Origin: Carallia brachiata
Lineage: Eukaryota > Streptophyta > Magnoliopsida > Malpighiales > Rhizophoraceae
Direction: 5' to 3'
DNA: 64,000 nt
NCBI GenBank assembly: GCA_021464245.1
Contig: JADCRB010000118.1
Location: 1,676,056 to 1,740,055 of the forward strand
Shown here: positions 48,540-60,566 of the stretch, piece after piece
Position numbering within the stretch: position 1 is the first letter of the stretch
Layout of the letters: every line of letters begins with the position of its first letter
Made by a program: the position numbers and the translations under genes
Notes under the pieces: generated by a model
Seen by the model: only the letters and a program-made list of their open reading frames with translations
The model's database searches: none
Told to the model about the DNA's origin: nothing

Positions 48540-50364
48540 ACACACAACATGCACACACATAAAGCATCTGTCACTCGATCTAAAGTCTCTTTCATCTTCC
48601 ACTACTTGTCAATGGCATATATAGGGGGCATTGCAAACTGAATGGAGAGAGTCTCTGTGCGCGTGTGTGTGCCTGCAAGTGTGCATTTGTGGGTGAGTCA
48701 GAAAGAGAAGAAGAAGAGAAGAATGAAGAGTCAATCTTGCAATTATAAGCAAGATTTTGAAGGTCTCTCTCAAAGTTTTGGCATTAATTCCTCGCATACA
48801 GTCTTTTTAAATACGTTTATTTTTATTATAATATTAAATATTAATTATTTATTATACAAAACAATCGGTCTGTCTTGTATATCTTCTTTCTCCATTTACC
48901 ACAAACTTACCTACACAGACACCTTATATGGGTAATAACTAAAAGATCTTGCCCAAAAATTAAAATGCCGAATCCCAAATATTTCCTCCATGACTTTTTT
49001 GCCTGACACACTGAGAGCAAAGATGATAACAGAAAGCAAAGTAAGTATACACAAGAGAGTGAGAGAGAGAGAGAGAGAGAGAGCGAGGGATGAAAACGAC
49101 ATGACGGGAACGGAAACCATTAAAGACCATGACCAGTAAACACAACTAATATATCAAAAGATTGCAATGAATAAAGCAAGATGATGAATCGTGGGCTGAA
49201 ATGATTCATTTTCTTCGTGCAAGTGCTTGGTATCTCCAATCCCTCTAGAGAGAAAGAGAGAGCAGCCATGCTGTGTTACCTGAGTATGACCCCAAGAAGG
49301 ACGAAATATATATATATATATATATATACACGCATACACGTATGTACATGTGGAGTACTCATCATGTATATATACTAAAATGGTTTGCAACTGGAATTGA
49401 ATTCGATTCAGTTTCTCTTTCTCACCAGCCGTCTTAGAGACAGAGCATCTCTACTAAGGCCAAAAAAAAAAAAAAAAAGACTGCCATGTTTGTACCAAAT
49501 GAGTTAAATTAAAACCAAAGCTAACACATAATATGAGATGCCAACCTCCTTGTCTTGATCTTTGTAGTAGACTACTCTAGGGTGAATCTGGTTTTGAACC
49601 CTAACACCTGCCTGTAGCCCTAGCAATTACAGGTAGCTTAATCTGAGCTATCTAGCTAGCTAGATAAGTCGGAATTGCTTCTTTAACTGTGAAATTCTAT
49701 ATTTTTGGTGCATCAGCAAGGGCTTGGATTAATCACTAGACTATGTTACTTTTAGCCCTCTAAATGGTACTGAACTCTCAAAATTATAGCCTGCGTATGG
49801 TAAAAAAATGATTCAAGAATCAAGAATGATGATGAGTTGCCTAGCCCTCAATTTTGATTCTTCTTGCAGTTTTTAGGCTGAAACCCATTTAGGTTTTCAC
49901 ATGAAATACGAGAAATGACATGTTTTCTTCAGCATTTCAAGCAAAATCAAGGAAATTCACTTGATCGCAGAAAAGGGGTTTTGGTAAAATACTCTAATAG
50001 CCCAATCTTTAATCATATATCCCTTGGTCTTTGAACTGAAATTTTCTTATCTGTTTATCAAAACCAAAATATATAGTTCTCCAACAAAAAAGGCACCATG
50101 AAAGGTGATATTAATTTGTCATGGCCATTTGCTGCTCTTCAAGGATGTGACTATACGAGGCAGAAAAAAAATCATAGACATCTTTAGGTTAAGAAAAAGA
50201 GGAAGAAGACATAGATTGAAAACAAAAAGTGCATGTGATACTTGATTGATACGTATATATAAAAAGCGAAAGGAGAGAGAATTGAGCTGTTGTACCGCTA
50301 AAATGGTGTTGCAGAAGTTGCAGTGAACATAACAAACACGTTCGGATGCCAAGTCTAGTGACAT
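45377..50364 (-). CDS. YAB2: YABBY transcription factor, YAB2-type; one-base gap at exon 5 end
   Basis: Six exons on the minus strand: 50296-50364, 48321-48440, 47336-47453, 46755-46803, 46551-46625 and 45377-45517. The protein starts [20 protein letters not shown]. The C2C2 zinc finger uses C15/C18 and C39/C42 ([10 protein letters not shown]). A variable linker follows, then [20 protein letters not shown] and the HMG-like YABBY domain through [19 protein letters not shown] and [16 protein letters not shown], ending CEYE. The length would be 190 residues, like YAB2 proteins; the [12 protein letters not shown] and PRMPPIRP signatures favour the YAB2 class. YABBY proteins specify abaxial identity and blade growth in lateral organs. 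Exon 5 ends AAAAC before a canonical donor where AAAAAC (Lys-Asn) is expected, so the sequence as given shifts frame and stops about 12 codons into exon 6. This is either a homopolymer error or a truncating allele. Confidence 0.9.
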
Positions 50365-51245
50365 ATTTTAATATATTGCTTTTAAACTGAAGATTGCAAG
50401 GCCAGATCTACAGAGGAGAATTCTTTAAGAAGGTATAGCAAAATATAGATCAAGAATTCTATAAAGAAATGGACACCTAAAAGGACAAAGAAGAAAGATG
50501 ATTCTAAAATTTTTCTTGTACTCTGCAAGTTAGAGAGAGAGAGAGAGAGAGAAACGTCCAAATAATGTGTAAGAAGAAGATGGGACTAGACTGGTCGGCC
50601 AGTGTGGGGGATGGTGTACGAAAGTGGGGTGATAGTGGTTTTCTTTGTAAATAATGGGGTGTGGTTCAAACCTATTGGAAAAGGTGGGTTGCAAATATTG
50701 AAAAAATTTAAGAGACTTAAAAATAGACGAGGTAGAAGTTATTATTCTTTTTTTTTTATTTTTTTATTTTTGAGAGAATAATTTTATCTTTTTATATAAT
50801 ATAAAACTGTATTTTTCAGTCTGTCTATTTTTTACGACTCCCTGGTAGCGTCATACGGATTTATGTCAAACAAAATTGGATTGAGAGAGGGAATATGTGT
50901 GGACTGTAGAGTGGGGGAGGCTGTTTTATAATTGAGGGAATGAGTGGGTGGGAGTCATTCATCTCTAACCATCTTCTCTTTCTGTAGCGGACTAGGGGGG
51001 CGAGATATTAATGCCACTTGGAATGTTTAGGGATTACAAATTTGAGAGATAGATAGTTCATTGGGATAAAAAAAAAAAAAGTGTAGTTAATTTAGAATGA
51101 AATAAGTATGAAATCTATATTTTAAATCATATGCGAATAAAAAAGTATAATTAACACAAAAAAAAAATCATATACTTTGTATGAAATAATAAATTTATTA
51201 TTTTTTTAATTTGTTTAATCAAAAACAAATTTCCTTATTTCGATT
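50365..51245. other. Upstream region of the YABBY gene
   Basis: Contains the probable 5' UTR and promoter of the YABBY gene. A GA repeat lies at 50530-50551. No firm TATA assignment was made. No other gene seen. Confidence 0.45.
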
Positions 51246-51323
51246 GGCCATGCAGGCCTCCAACCTGCAACCTTCGCGTTTGCATTATTAACACGACGCT
51301 CTAACCAATTGAGTTAATAGGCC
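51246..51323 (-). pseudogene. tRNA-Ile (AAT) pseudogene
   Basis: On the minus strand the sequence begins GGCCTATTAACTCAATTGG, continues GTTAGAGCGTCGTGTTAATAA and ends AGGTTGGAGGCCTGCATGGCC. This follows a plant tRNA-Ile(AAU) gene from the acceptor stem to its 3' strand. Defects are visible: the B box GGTTCGA is GGTTGGA, about six extra bases follow the anticodon arm, and the 3' acceptor strand lacks one G. It is therefore probably not a working tRNA. Confidence 0.75.
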
Positions 51324-51801
51324 AAATTACCTCCTAAAATTCTTTTTATAACAAATTTAATATACTATGATATCCTGTAAATAAAATCTGTTTGTTTTAA
51401 TGACATGTTAATAAGAATCTGTCTGTCACAATAATATGATAATCATACACGTCAATACTTACTAACACGAATGATTGTTACATTATCGAGATAAACATAA
51501 TTCGTTCATGAAATATTACAGTATGTTAGATTTGTTAAAAAAAATTAAATGAAATAAATTGTTAATTTTTTAAAATTAGTATTAAATTTATTACTATATT
51601 CAAAATTTATTTTTTATGTTAATTTAAAAATAACATATAAGATACAAAATGATGTGTATCATTTTAGTTGAATTTAACTATATCTTTTCGCCATGTTTGC
51701 TGCTGCTGCTACCATGCCTAGAACCCATGACTTTTGTTAAAGTAATGGATGCATTGCCGACAAGGCAACAAGAGGATGGTCTTTTGACTATGTAATAATG
51801 C
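51324..51801. other. AT-rich spacer
   Basis: Nothing recognisable apart from A/T runs. Confidence 0.5.
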
Positions 51802-52699
51802 TGTGAAGCTGTAAATTTCAAGCTTGTAATAGTTAGACTCGAAAATATAGAAACAAATTACAATAAAAAAAATTGTAAAATAAAAAGAAATTTATGTGGG
51901 GTCGATCTCTGGGTAGATCCTCCGATTAATGCTCCTGTGTAATTTAGTCAAGGGCCGTGAAGGCTTAATCTTGACCGAGAGATGGTGAATTTCCACAGCG
52001 TGAACTTGAACTGTAGGAAATGGATACCACTGAGGGCCGAGACTTGATCTCAAGTGGATTAGTTGAACTCCGGTGAGGGCCGTAGGAGGCTTGATCCCAC
52101 TCGGACTGTATGGACTTCGGTGAGGGCCGTAGGAGGCTTGATCCCACTCGGACTGGATGGACGCCGGTGAGGGCCGTAGGAGGCTTGATCCCACTCGGAT
52201 TGGATGGACTTCGGTGAGGGCCGTAGGAGGCTTGATCCCACTCGAATATTTAATATCTTGGGTTTTTGATCTAGCGGATCCAACTTAGTGGCAGCTAGAG
52301 AGCATACACCCAAAATATTTAGAGAGAGAAAGGAAGAGATGCAAAGTTTTAGAAGATGAATGATTTGCTTTGCTTGGGATGATTTGAAAGGCTTTGAGGG
52401 GATCCCTATTTATAGGGTTTTGGGGGAGGATGGATGCCAAAATTGTATGACTTAGATCATACATGGCAAGGGCCCTTTTTGGTGGTTGAATTTTGACATT
52501 TTGCAATCAAATGGAAATTAAAATTTCCATATGATTCATCATGAGTAGGATCCTACAAGGCAAGGACCCTCTTTGGTGGTTGAATTTTGACATTTTGCAT
52601 GGTCATCAACCAAATGGAAATCATCATTTTCATATGCATGCACTTGTTGCTTTCATGTAGGGCATGCATTGATTTTTTTTTTTTTTTTTGGTGTTTACA
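51802..52699 (-). mobile_element. Solo LTR related to the 37.3-41.3 kb element
   Basis: Begins TGTGAAGCTG and ends GTGTTTACA. Flanking pentamers AATGC (51797-51801) and AACGC (52700-52704) match at four of five bases. Shared features with the LTRs at 37331 and 40302 are the ATTTATGTGGGGTCGATCTC block, the GAATTTCCACA block, the TGAGGGCCG units and the T-run before TTTACA. A minus-strand TATA motif is embedded in CCCTATTTATAGGG (52404-52417). A local duplication of about 95 bp (TTTGGTGGTTGAATTTTGAC at about 52478 and 52572) is specific to this copy. Confidence 0.75.
52072..52246. repeat. 47-bp tandem repeat inside the solo LTR
   Basis: Units start at 52072, 52119, 52166 and 52213, exactly 47 bases apart, each opening GGTGAGGGCCGTAGGAGGCT. 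The first three are complete and nearly identical; the fourth is partial. More diverged units precede it (51950-52071). Because 47 is not a multiple of three, all frames show the same peptide and none is a gene. Confidence 0.9.
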
Positions 52700-52704
52700 A
52701 ACGC

Positions 52705-54082
52705 TAGACAGGGACTTGAGTTACATGCTTACAAATCTTTTGTCCTACAGAAAAATAGTAATTGTATTTAACGATAAGTATCAAACTATGCGTATAAGAT
52801 ATAAACCGATTCCTTTAGAATGTATACTGTATTATGTTCATCGTCCGTGTTCATTTTCAATTTCATGGAAAAAAAAAGAGTTAGAAGAAGAGAGAATATG
52901 TTGCATGTCTTTATGCTGACTTAAACTTATTACTTGATTACAACGTTTTAACTTCTCAAACCATCATGTCTGTTGATGGACTATTCACTTTGTTCCCGTT
53001 TAGTTCATTTATGAACTATAGAGTTAGTCTGTTTCAATCAAATCTATTTATTCTCACAAACAACCTTTCATCTAGAAAAAATATATACAAAAAACTTCTT
53101 GCACACATAATGGTAAAAGCACAGTCGGTACGTAGTGATTTAAATCGTTGTATTATAAAAGATGTATTAAATTTTAAAAAAAATAGATAAACCGCTGGAT
53201 ATTGTTAGATTAACTGTATATTTCTCACATATGTTTCACTAAACGTATCTACTTAATCTTACTTTATGTATAATTAGTCAAATGAAAGGGCATTTCCATA
53301 CTTTATGAACTGTAGGAAAGTTGAAGCATTTATTTTTTAGTTGAGATTACAATATTAAAATTTGAACTCATTCTCTTATATTTTTTTCGAAGATCTTCAG
53401 TATCACTCGACCAAAGTGTTATTGATTGTTGCAATTTTTGTTGAATGGCTAATCTTTGTAGACATTGTGTAATGTCTTGGGTGCCCTTGATTTTTGGTTC
53501 ATTTGGCAAAGCATAGGTAGGTTGGAGTCGATTATAGAACTTGGACATTAGTCCTCCTTTGTCAGACCTCGATTGCTTGAAGTTCAAGATTACGTAACTC
53601 AAGGAAAAAATTTTAAGTTGCCATTATGATTTTGTGCCATGAAAGAGTTCAACTAATCTAATTCTCTCACTTCCTTTTACTTTCACACTGAATATATTTA
53701 GTTGAAGTATAAAGCATGTACAGTACTTGTTTTGCGGTATCTTAGACTTGCGCCCCCAAAAAAAAATCCCAACAAACTATGCTCACTTGAAAAAATATAT
53801 CATTGTACAATTACGTAATTTGTGACTAGTGAAAAATACAAATTAATTTAAATAATTTTTTTATTTTTTTTTTTAAATTCAATACATTTTCATGATTTAA
53901 TAGTTTAAATTTTTACATGCCAACTTTGTATCTATCATTATGTGCTTACATATTTTTTTTTTTTAAAATCAAGAAAATGAATATTTCCATTGGTATTGAT
54001 AAACACTTCTTAGATATAAGCAACGATAACTAAATTTTAGAGTCAAAACTTCAGATGATTAAAAGAATTATCAGTGCATTTG
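52705..54082. other. Intergenic, non-coding
   Basis: No gene recognised. A 90-codon frame on the minus strand (53330-53602) has no similarity that I know and unconvincing composition. Confidence 0.4.
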
Positions 54083-54222
54083 TTATAGTCCAGTTGGTTA
54101 AGATTTGGTGCCTCCAACCTCTAAGTTTGGGTCGAACTCTAAATCTAGCACTCATCTTCCTCCTCTCCTTTTTGTTAGACTACTAGCTCTGATAAACTAA
54201 AAACTAAAAAAAACAAAAAAGA
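54083..54222 (+). mobile_element. SINE-like element with tRNA-type pol III boxes
   Basis: TAGTCCAGTTGGTTAAG (A box) is followed about 30 bp later by GGGTCGAACTC (B box), then about 60 bp of unrelated sequence and an A-rich tail (about 54198-54222). This is the layout of a tRNA-derived SINE. No target-site duplication was found, so the ends are approximate. Confidence 0.55.
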
Positions 54223-54875
54223 ACTAACTGCCTATTAAGGGCAACACCAACAGGGTTCTCCTCATCAGCTCTGCATGTGGACAATAATTTTTTTGTGGTT
54301 ACTTGGACGATTTCACATCAACAGAAGAAGCTTGTTTTTAAGGATGAACCCCCTTGATGGTACACTTCGCTCCATTTTATTCTGATGAAACTAAATTTAT
54401 GGTTAAAGGTGAAGGATTATGGGTTACAAATTGAAGCCCAATCTCTTCGTCTCTCAGCAGTTTCCTTGAAGAATTTGTTTGTTTTCAAATCAGTGAAATG
54501 CTTTTTTTAATTAATTTTTTAACTGTGATTGTTGGTGTTTTAAGCATATTAGCAAGACATCCAATTTCATTTCTAACTAGCCAAATACTCATGTTACACG
54601 CTGATTTACATTAAATCATGTTATGTAAACTTTCAAGACATCCAATTAAAAACGGACGAAAAGAAACACGTTCTCAAAGAAGTAGAGCAACATTAGGAAA
54701 AAAAAAAAAAAGTTGAAAAATATGCCACGTAGCTGGACCAAGCCACCAGCCACAGGCTTTTATAGATATAATATATATATACACACACTCGAGAGGAAGA
54801 ACTAGCGAGACAATCAAATATCATTGGCTTGTTCTACCCTATGTTTCAATTACCTTCCATTATATGCTGGACTTG

Positions 54876-55370
54876 GGGATAAATATTTTTAAAGTCCTAA
54901 ACCTTTAGATTTTTTTATGTTTGAGTCCTAAACCTTTTTAACATTTCATTTGAGTCTTAAATCTTTTAATTTTTTACTATATCAGTCCTTTAAATTACGA
55001 AAAGTAGTCAATCTATTAATAAGTGAGTTTAATTTAATAAAAATTATTTAAAAAAGCTTAAATACATAAGTTAAATATTTTTTTCATCAACAAATATGCA
55101 TATTAAATATTTTTTAATCAACAAATACGAATTAAATAGGCAACATTGATATTTTTTTATAAAAAAGACATTCAATTCATATATTAATCTTTTTTAAATA
55201 ATTTTTTGTAAAGTTAAAATTATTTTTTAATAGATTGATCACTTTTGTTAAACAGAGGGACTAATTTGGTAGAAAATCAAAAAGTTTAGGACTCAAATGA
55301 AATGTCAAAAAGGTTTAGGACTCAAACGTAAAAAAACCTAAAGGTTTAGGACTAAAAAAATCCTTATCCC
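54876..55370 (+). mobile_element. MULE-type MITE (family M1, copy 2) with 10-bp target-site duplication
   Basis: GCTGGACTTG flanks the element exactly on both sides (54866-54875 and 55371-55380). The terminal inverted repeats are GGGATAAATATTTTT at the left and the complement of GGGATAAGGATTTTT at the right. Both continue as repeated TCCTAAACCTTTAG and GAGTCCTAAACC motifs. Length 495 bp, non-coding. The structure and 10-bp duplication match Mutator-like elements. Confidence 0.92.
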
Positions 55371-55380
55371 GCTGGACTTG

Positions 55381-56536
55381 TATCTCCCTTCAAACTTTCT
55401 TAAGAACAGGAGTCCCAAAGTCGTACATTAGCTGAATGAAGAAAAATTAGTGTTTCAGTGATTAGTGTGCTGAATTTTATTTTAGTTAAAATTAAAATTA
55501 TTTTTTAAAAATAAAAATTAATATTTTTAAAATATTTATTATTTTTATATTTTAAAAATATTAATATTTATTTTAAAATTAATAGATACAGTTTACTTTT
55601 AAAAAAATTGAGATATTTTATCCGATACATTTAATCTTGCTCTGGCTGAATAAGCCAACCTGGCCAGCTGGTCAACGAAAAAGTTAGCTAGCCTTCCAGG
55701 CTTCCGGCAGGAGAACTCTCCGCATCGCTTTCTCTCGATATGAGAGCCTAGAAATCTTTAATAAGATATAAGAGTTTAGTGATTGTCTTGTCTAATTATC
55801 AACTCATCGTCAAATATGTAAATAAAAATAAAAAATTTAAGTAAGACCTATTTAAATTTATAAAATGATCAAATTAGTTTGTGTAGTGTAAAATTATTAT
55901 GCTTACAAGAAAAAATGAGCAAATATACAAGCATCGTAAGCTTTACGTGATTCAATGTTCTGTGATCCATTTATTACAAGGTACATTGAATTTTTTAAAA
56001 TAATATAAGCATATAAAGAAGATATATGACTAAATGTTAGATCTTTTTTCATTCTAAAATGTATCATACACACACTCATACAATATAAATATAATAGTTA
56101 TTTTGTTTACCGCATTAAAAAAAATCTTCAAAGGAAAAATTTTTATTGTAAAAAATCTCAGTGATTATAATTTATATTTTAAAGTAATACTTATTTAAAT
56201 TTAAATTTTTATTTAAGAAAAAAGGAGAAAACATTATAATACTACTTCCACGTGAGCCGATGAACCGATGTGGTAGTTGTTGGACCCCCTTTCATTTAAG
56301 TCGCTAAAGTGTATTCTTTTATTTTTTTAATATATTAGAAGGTCTATTGAATCTGTGAATTAAATAATAAAAGTAATTTTTTCTTTTTTAAATCACACCT
56401 CTTTTTTTTTAAAATTTAAATTCAAAACCTCTACAATAAAAATTTTAAATTTTAATTACTGAAAAGTCCTCTAAAAGAGTGTCTATTCTTTTTCAAGGAG
56501 TAAGAAAAATATCAAGAAGAAAATTGTAGCTATACA
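55381..56536. other. AT-rich non-coding stretch
   Basis: No gene or defined element recognised. Confidence 0.45.
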
Positions 56537-56546
56537 GTTTTCGATA

Positions 56547-57045
56547 GGGATAAGGATTTTTTTAGTCCTAAACCTTTAGGTTTTTTTACGTTTGAGTCCT
56601 AAACCTTTTTGACATTTCATTTGAGTCCTAAACTTTTTATTTTCTACCAAATTAGTCCCTCTGTTTAACAAAAGTGATCAATCTATTAAAAAATAATTTT
56701 AACTTTACAAAAAATTATTTAAAAAAGATTAAATATATGAATTGAATGTCTTTTTTATAAAAAAATATACATGTTGCCTATTTAATTCGTATATTTGTTG
56801 ATTAAAAAAATATTTAATATGCATATTTTGTTGATGAAAAAAATATTTAACTCATGTATTTAAGCTTTTTTAAATGATTTTTATTAAATTAAACTCACTT
56901 ATTAATAGATTGACTACTTTTCGTAATTTAAAGGACTGATATAGTAAAAAATTAAAAGATTTAGGACTCAAATGAAATGTTAAAAAGGTTTAGGACTCAA
57001 ACGTAAAAAAATCTAAAGGTTTAGGACTTTAAAAATATTTATCCC
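56547..57045 (-). mobile_element. MULE-type MITE (family M1, copy 3), inverted, with 10-bp target-site duplication
   Basis: GTTTTCGATA lies immediately on both sides (56537-56546 and 57046-57055). The element starts GGGATAAGGATTTTTTT and ends AAAAATATTTATCCC, the reverse of copy 2, so it is inserted in the opposite orientation. High similarity to copy 2 suggests recent movement. Confidence 0.92.
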
Positions 57046-57055
57046 GTTTTCGATA

Positions 57056-58982
57056 TGTGTTTGATACAGACCAATAAAGAGCAGCGCCTCAATTATTGCG
57101 TGTTCAATTTTTGTAATTCAAGTGGGCATATGCATTCAGAAAATTTCGAGAGAGTTTGTGCCTAACATTTATAAATGATAAACATTGAATGTTGATTTGT
57201 GATTAGAGATGTCAAATTTTAACCTGAGATAACGGGTCGATTTGAATCTAACCAACTAAAAAATTTAGTGTCAAATCTAACCCAACATGAGCCACAAGCC
57301 AAATTGATTTTTTTAAGAGAATAAAAAAATAATAAACGATTGTAACATTCGAATCATACATACTATTGTACAAAAAACATAGATTTTACTGTTTTTACTA
57401 TAAATTAAAAATATTTTAATATTTTTATGAATTTTTAGATTTTATTTAGACTTTTTTCATTTTAAAAAAACTTATGGAATTATTTTTTGATTCTACATAT
57501 TTTTTTGATTTTTTACAAAAATTTTCAAATTGTTTAGGTTTTCGAAAGTTTTTTTTAATAAAAAATGTCATGTCATCCAACTAGTGGGTCGACCACTTAA
57601 TCCGAATATAAAGTGACATAACTTGAAATAACTGAAATATAACTTGATTTAAAAGTAATTTAAATTTAAAATGAACTAATCTGAATTGACAGGACGATTT
57701 GCTTGGACGGCTCTGTACAGGACAACATAAAGGTTTGAAATGTTTAACACTAAAGTGCGAATAGAAAACTTTAAGCGCGAAATCTAAAATTTGTTATCGT
57801 TAAATGCAATCAAAGGAACACTTCCAAAACAGCTTTCTTTAATTCGGAGAAAAAAATTGTAGCAATCAAACAATTATATGACGAATGCAATTAGTAATTG
57901 TCATCAATATCTATATTGTTTATTAAGGGCTAATAAGTGATAATTCACTATATCCAACATCAAAGATCGTTCTTCTTCCTTTTTTTTTTTTCAAGATTTT
58001 TACTTAAGCTAAATCTAGTCACTTTGGAAGTTTGGAGAAAGATGTGGGGGTTCAAGTTTCCATCTCCCTTTTTGAATTTCCTGTGAAAAATGACTGGGAA
58101 TACGATAAAACTAATTAAATGTACAATAAAATTGATAAAATTATGTAATATTTGTCACACATTACAATCGGTGGTACATTTAGTTACACTTATTACACAT
58201 TAATTCAACGTAGACAGAAAATTTTGAACTTTCAAAAAATTGATTTTTTTTTAAAGACCACGTCACGTGTACACAAACTGTAGAAAGAAAACTTGTGTCT
58301 ATACCTTTTTCCTCATCTTAATAGAGATTAGTTCGACTTCCACTTTGCAATGTTACCAAATACCAAGAAACATGGCCATTACCTCGTAAAAAACATAGTC
58401 AAGAGACTTATATGCTCGTGGCCGCAAAAAGCCTATAAATTACCGTTCAAAACATCTTTCCTTTTCTTGAACAAAAAGTAGAGGTATACCAAAAGAAAAT
58501 ACAATAATCCTGTCTAAACAAAGCAAAACTGCTCCTGGGAATCCCCGCAAAACCCAGCAAAATTCAACCGTTCAAGATATATGATCAAGACAGGTTGATC
58601 ATGAACAAACTTGGAGGAGGATCAAGCCACCATAATTTGTTTTATTTGCGTTGAAGTATTAAGTTGTGTTCTATGAGCTCTAGTGTGATCTAGATATCTT
58701 CTCATTTCTAGAACGTTTCAGACAGCAAAAAAAAAAAAAAAAAGCTGATCATTGAACTGACTGACTATTTTGAAAATACTAATTAATTTGATCTATAGCC
58801 AACTGATTAATAAATAATCCAATTCCTTGACCTTCAGAGACATTGCTCCTTCTACTTTAACTAAGTGCAATATTGGAATCAGATTCCAAAATAATTTGCC
58901 TACTAATAAAGCTATCATTAGGAACTCGTTAGTTCTATTGCTTGTAAGACAACAAAGTAGTTCAACATTGTTATTATTTATC

Positions 58983-59017
<35 letters not shown>

Positions 59018-60045
59018 TTTGTCTTTGAAAATTATAATAGCTCATACATATATAAAGTTGAGAAAGAGACTAAAGAGAGATAGAATTCAAACTTTTGTCT
59101 CTTGTATAAGTATGTTGTCTGGCAACCAATTGGACAATACTGGCTGGTTTCAACATTGTTATCTAGTCCTATCAGTTGCAATCTCGAGGCGGCATACAAT
59201 AATCCTTAATTTTATTACCTATCTTAACTATATATATATATATATTACTTTATATAATTATTATTGCAATTTTTTTTGTATTTATATGCTCCACTTACTT
59301 AGGATCAAAAGGTAAAAAACCGTCAAATCGACTAATTCAATGTTTGAAATGCTTGAAGAGCCTTGAAATGCTTGAAGAGGCCTATGAATAGCATAAATGG
59401 ATGAATGCCTTCAAAAGATTGAGATTAGACCTCAATCTCTTCCTTGTCTCCCTCTCTTATACAATGGCCTTATCATCTATTATATAGATTTTAAAAAACA
59501 AAAAAAAAAAAACATGAACTAATGCCTTCGTTGTGGGAGAGTTTAACGCAAACGATCGAAGAAATTTTGGTCGTAGCTATAGTTTCTTAGCTACAGGCAA
59601 ATAAACTCACAAAAGAACAAGAGCATTCGCGGTGAGTAAAGACTAAATTTCTAATTAATTGTTTCGGCCCTTTTTGTATGTTTCGATTGACCATCTCAGT
59701 GGTGCCGTAGCCTTGCATTTCCCATGCGACCTCTGTGGACATGATAGGCTGGCCTCTATTGAGAACGAATTTTCTTTTGATCGGTTTTTTTATTAAAAAT
59801 ATTAATCCTCTGATTATAAGCATCTGTCTCGCATTTATTTATTTTTTAAAAATTTTCCATAACGGTGCATATCTATCCATTTCACGTTTACCGTAACATT
59901 TTGCAAGTGAAATGATGTATCTCTTGCTGATACTCCTACACGTGTGTTTACGTAACAAAACAAACTAATGCAGACGCCGCTTCGCATAATTTCCCAAGTT
60001 TTGCATCTCTCCATCTGACAAAGAAAATTCAGGACTCCAACAACA
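57056..60045. other. Intergenic, non-coding; possible old hAT-like element at its start
   Basis: At about 57205-57720 inverted ends of weak quality (AGAGATGTCAAATTTT and TTGCTTGGACGGCTCTG) enclose GGGTCGA/GACC-rich sequence, reminiscent of a decayed hAT MITE. A (TTA)n tract lies at about 58977-59015. No gene recognised; frames such as 58827-59315 run through the TTA repeat. Confidence 0.4.
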
Positions 60046-60372
60046 ATGACTCCGGACTGGATCATCGGCGGATTCTTCATCGCATTAGTAATGTACTGCA
60101 GCGTCGACCCTTTCAAGCAAAGTGCAATATCGGAGTTCGCAGACTTCGAGGCCTACTAGGTCGACATGTCACCGTGGTCAATGATGCCTACTCAGAGAGA
60201 CAGGCTCAACTTGCTGCAGAACTCTCAAATCATATTCATGAACCAAGTTCAAGGCCCTGAAAGACTTGTCTTTGACCCTTTGGCTGTGGCATGTACACTG
60301 GTGTTACTGATGGCAGAATCGTTTCTGGGACGGCTACAATTGGACTGATTTTGCTTACACTTCAAATAATAG
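60046..60372 (+). pseudogene. Strictosidine synthase-like (SSL) first exon, broken
   Basis: From the ATG at 60046 the frame reads MTPDWIIGGFFIALVMYCSV, a hydrophobic anchor typical of SSL proteins. It then meets a TAG after FADFEAY, and continues VDMSPWSMM and QVQGPERLVFDPL. The frame then shifts: GMYTGVTDGRIV is in a second frame and WDGYNWTDFAYTSNNR in a third. The piece ends with AG before GT at 60372, where exon 1 of SSL genes ends. No later exon is seen; a SINE-like insert and an LTR element follow. SSL proteins are beta-propeller hydrolase relatives in the secretory pathway. With one stop and two shifts it is a pseudogene. Confidence 0.8.
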
Positions 60373-60425
60373 GTCTATTTCACATCATAGTTTTTTTTTT
60401 TTAGTATTCTTAGTAAAGTGACATT

Positions 60426-60566
60426 TTTTTTTTTTGGGTCTTAGGAGGAATGGTTAAGCACAGGGGCAATGTGAAGGGATAGAAAGTGGCATGTTCGAAA
60501 CCCCGCGCCACTTGCGAGAAGCTCACAACTTCACAGCTTCTTGCCAATCAGGCAAGCCCGATTCTG
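60426..60566 (-). mobile_element. Small retroposon with 14-bp target-site duplication
   Basis: AGTAAAGTGACATT is present at 60412-60425 and 60567-60580. On the minus strand the insert ends in an A-run (T-run 60426-60435). On the plus strand TGGTTAAGCAC and ATGTTCGAAACCCC resemble pol III boxes, i.e. in the orientation opposite to the poly(A), which is odd for a simple tRNA-derived SINE. It lies 54 bp beyond the SSL pseudo-exon. Confidence 0.7.

Noticed and set aside
51892..52313. Three minus-strand frames with repeated QSEWDQASYGPHR peptides
   Set aside because: The repetition comes from the 47-bp DNA repeat read in rotating frames, so it is not a protein repeat.
53330..53602. 90-codon minus-strand frame
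   Set aside because: No family recognised, no conserved context, length within chance for this window.
58827..59315. 162-codon plus-strand frame
   Set aside because: It runs through a (TTA)n microsatellite that codes for poly-Leu and has no similarity to known proteins.
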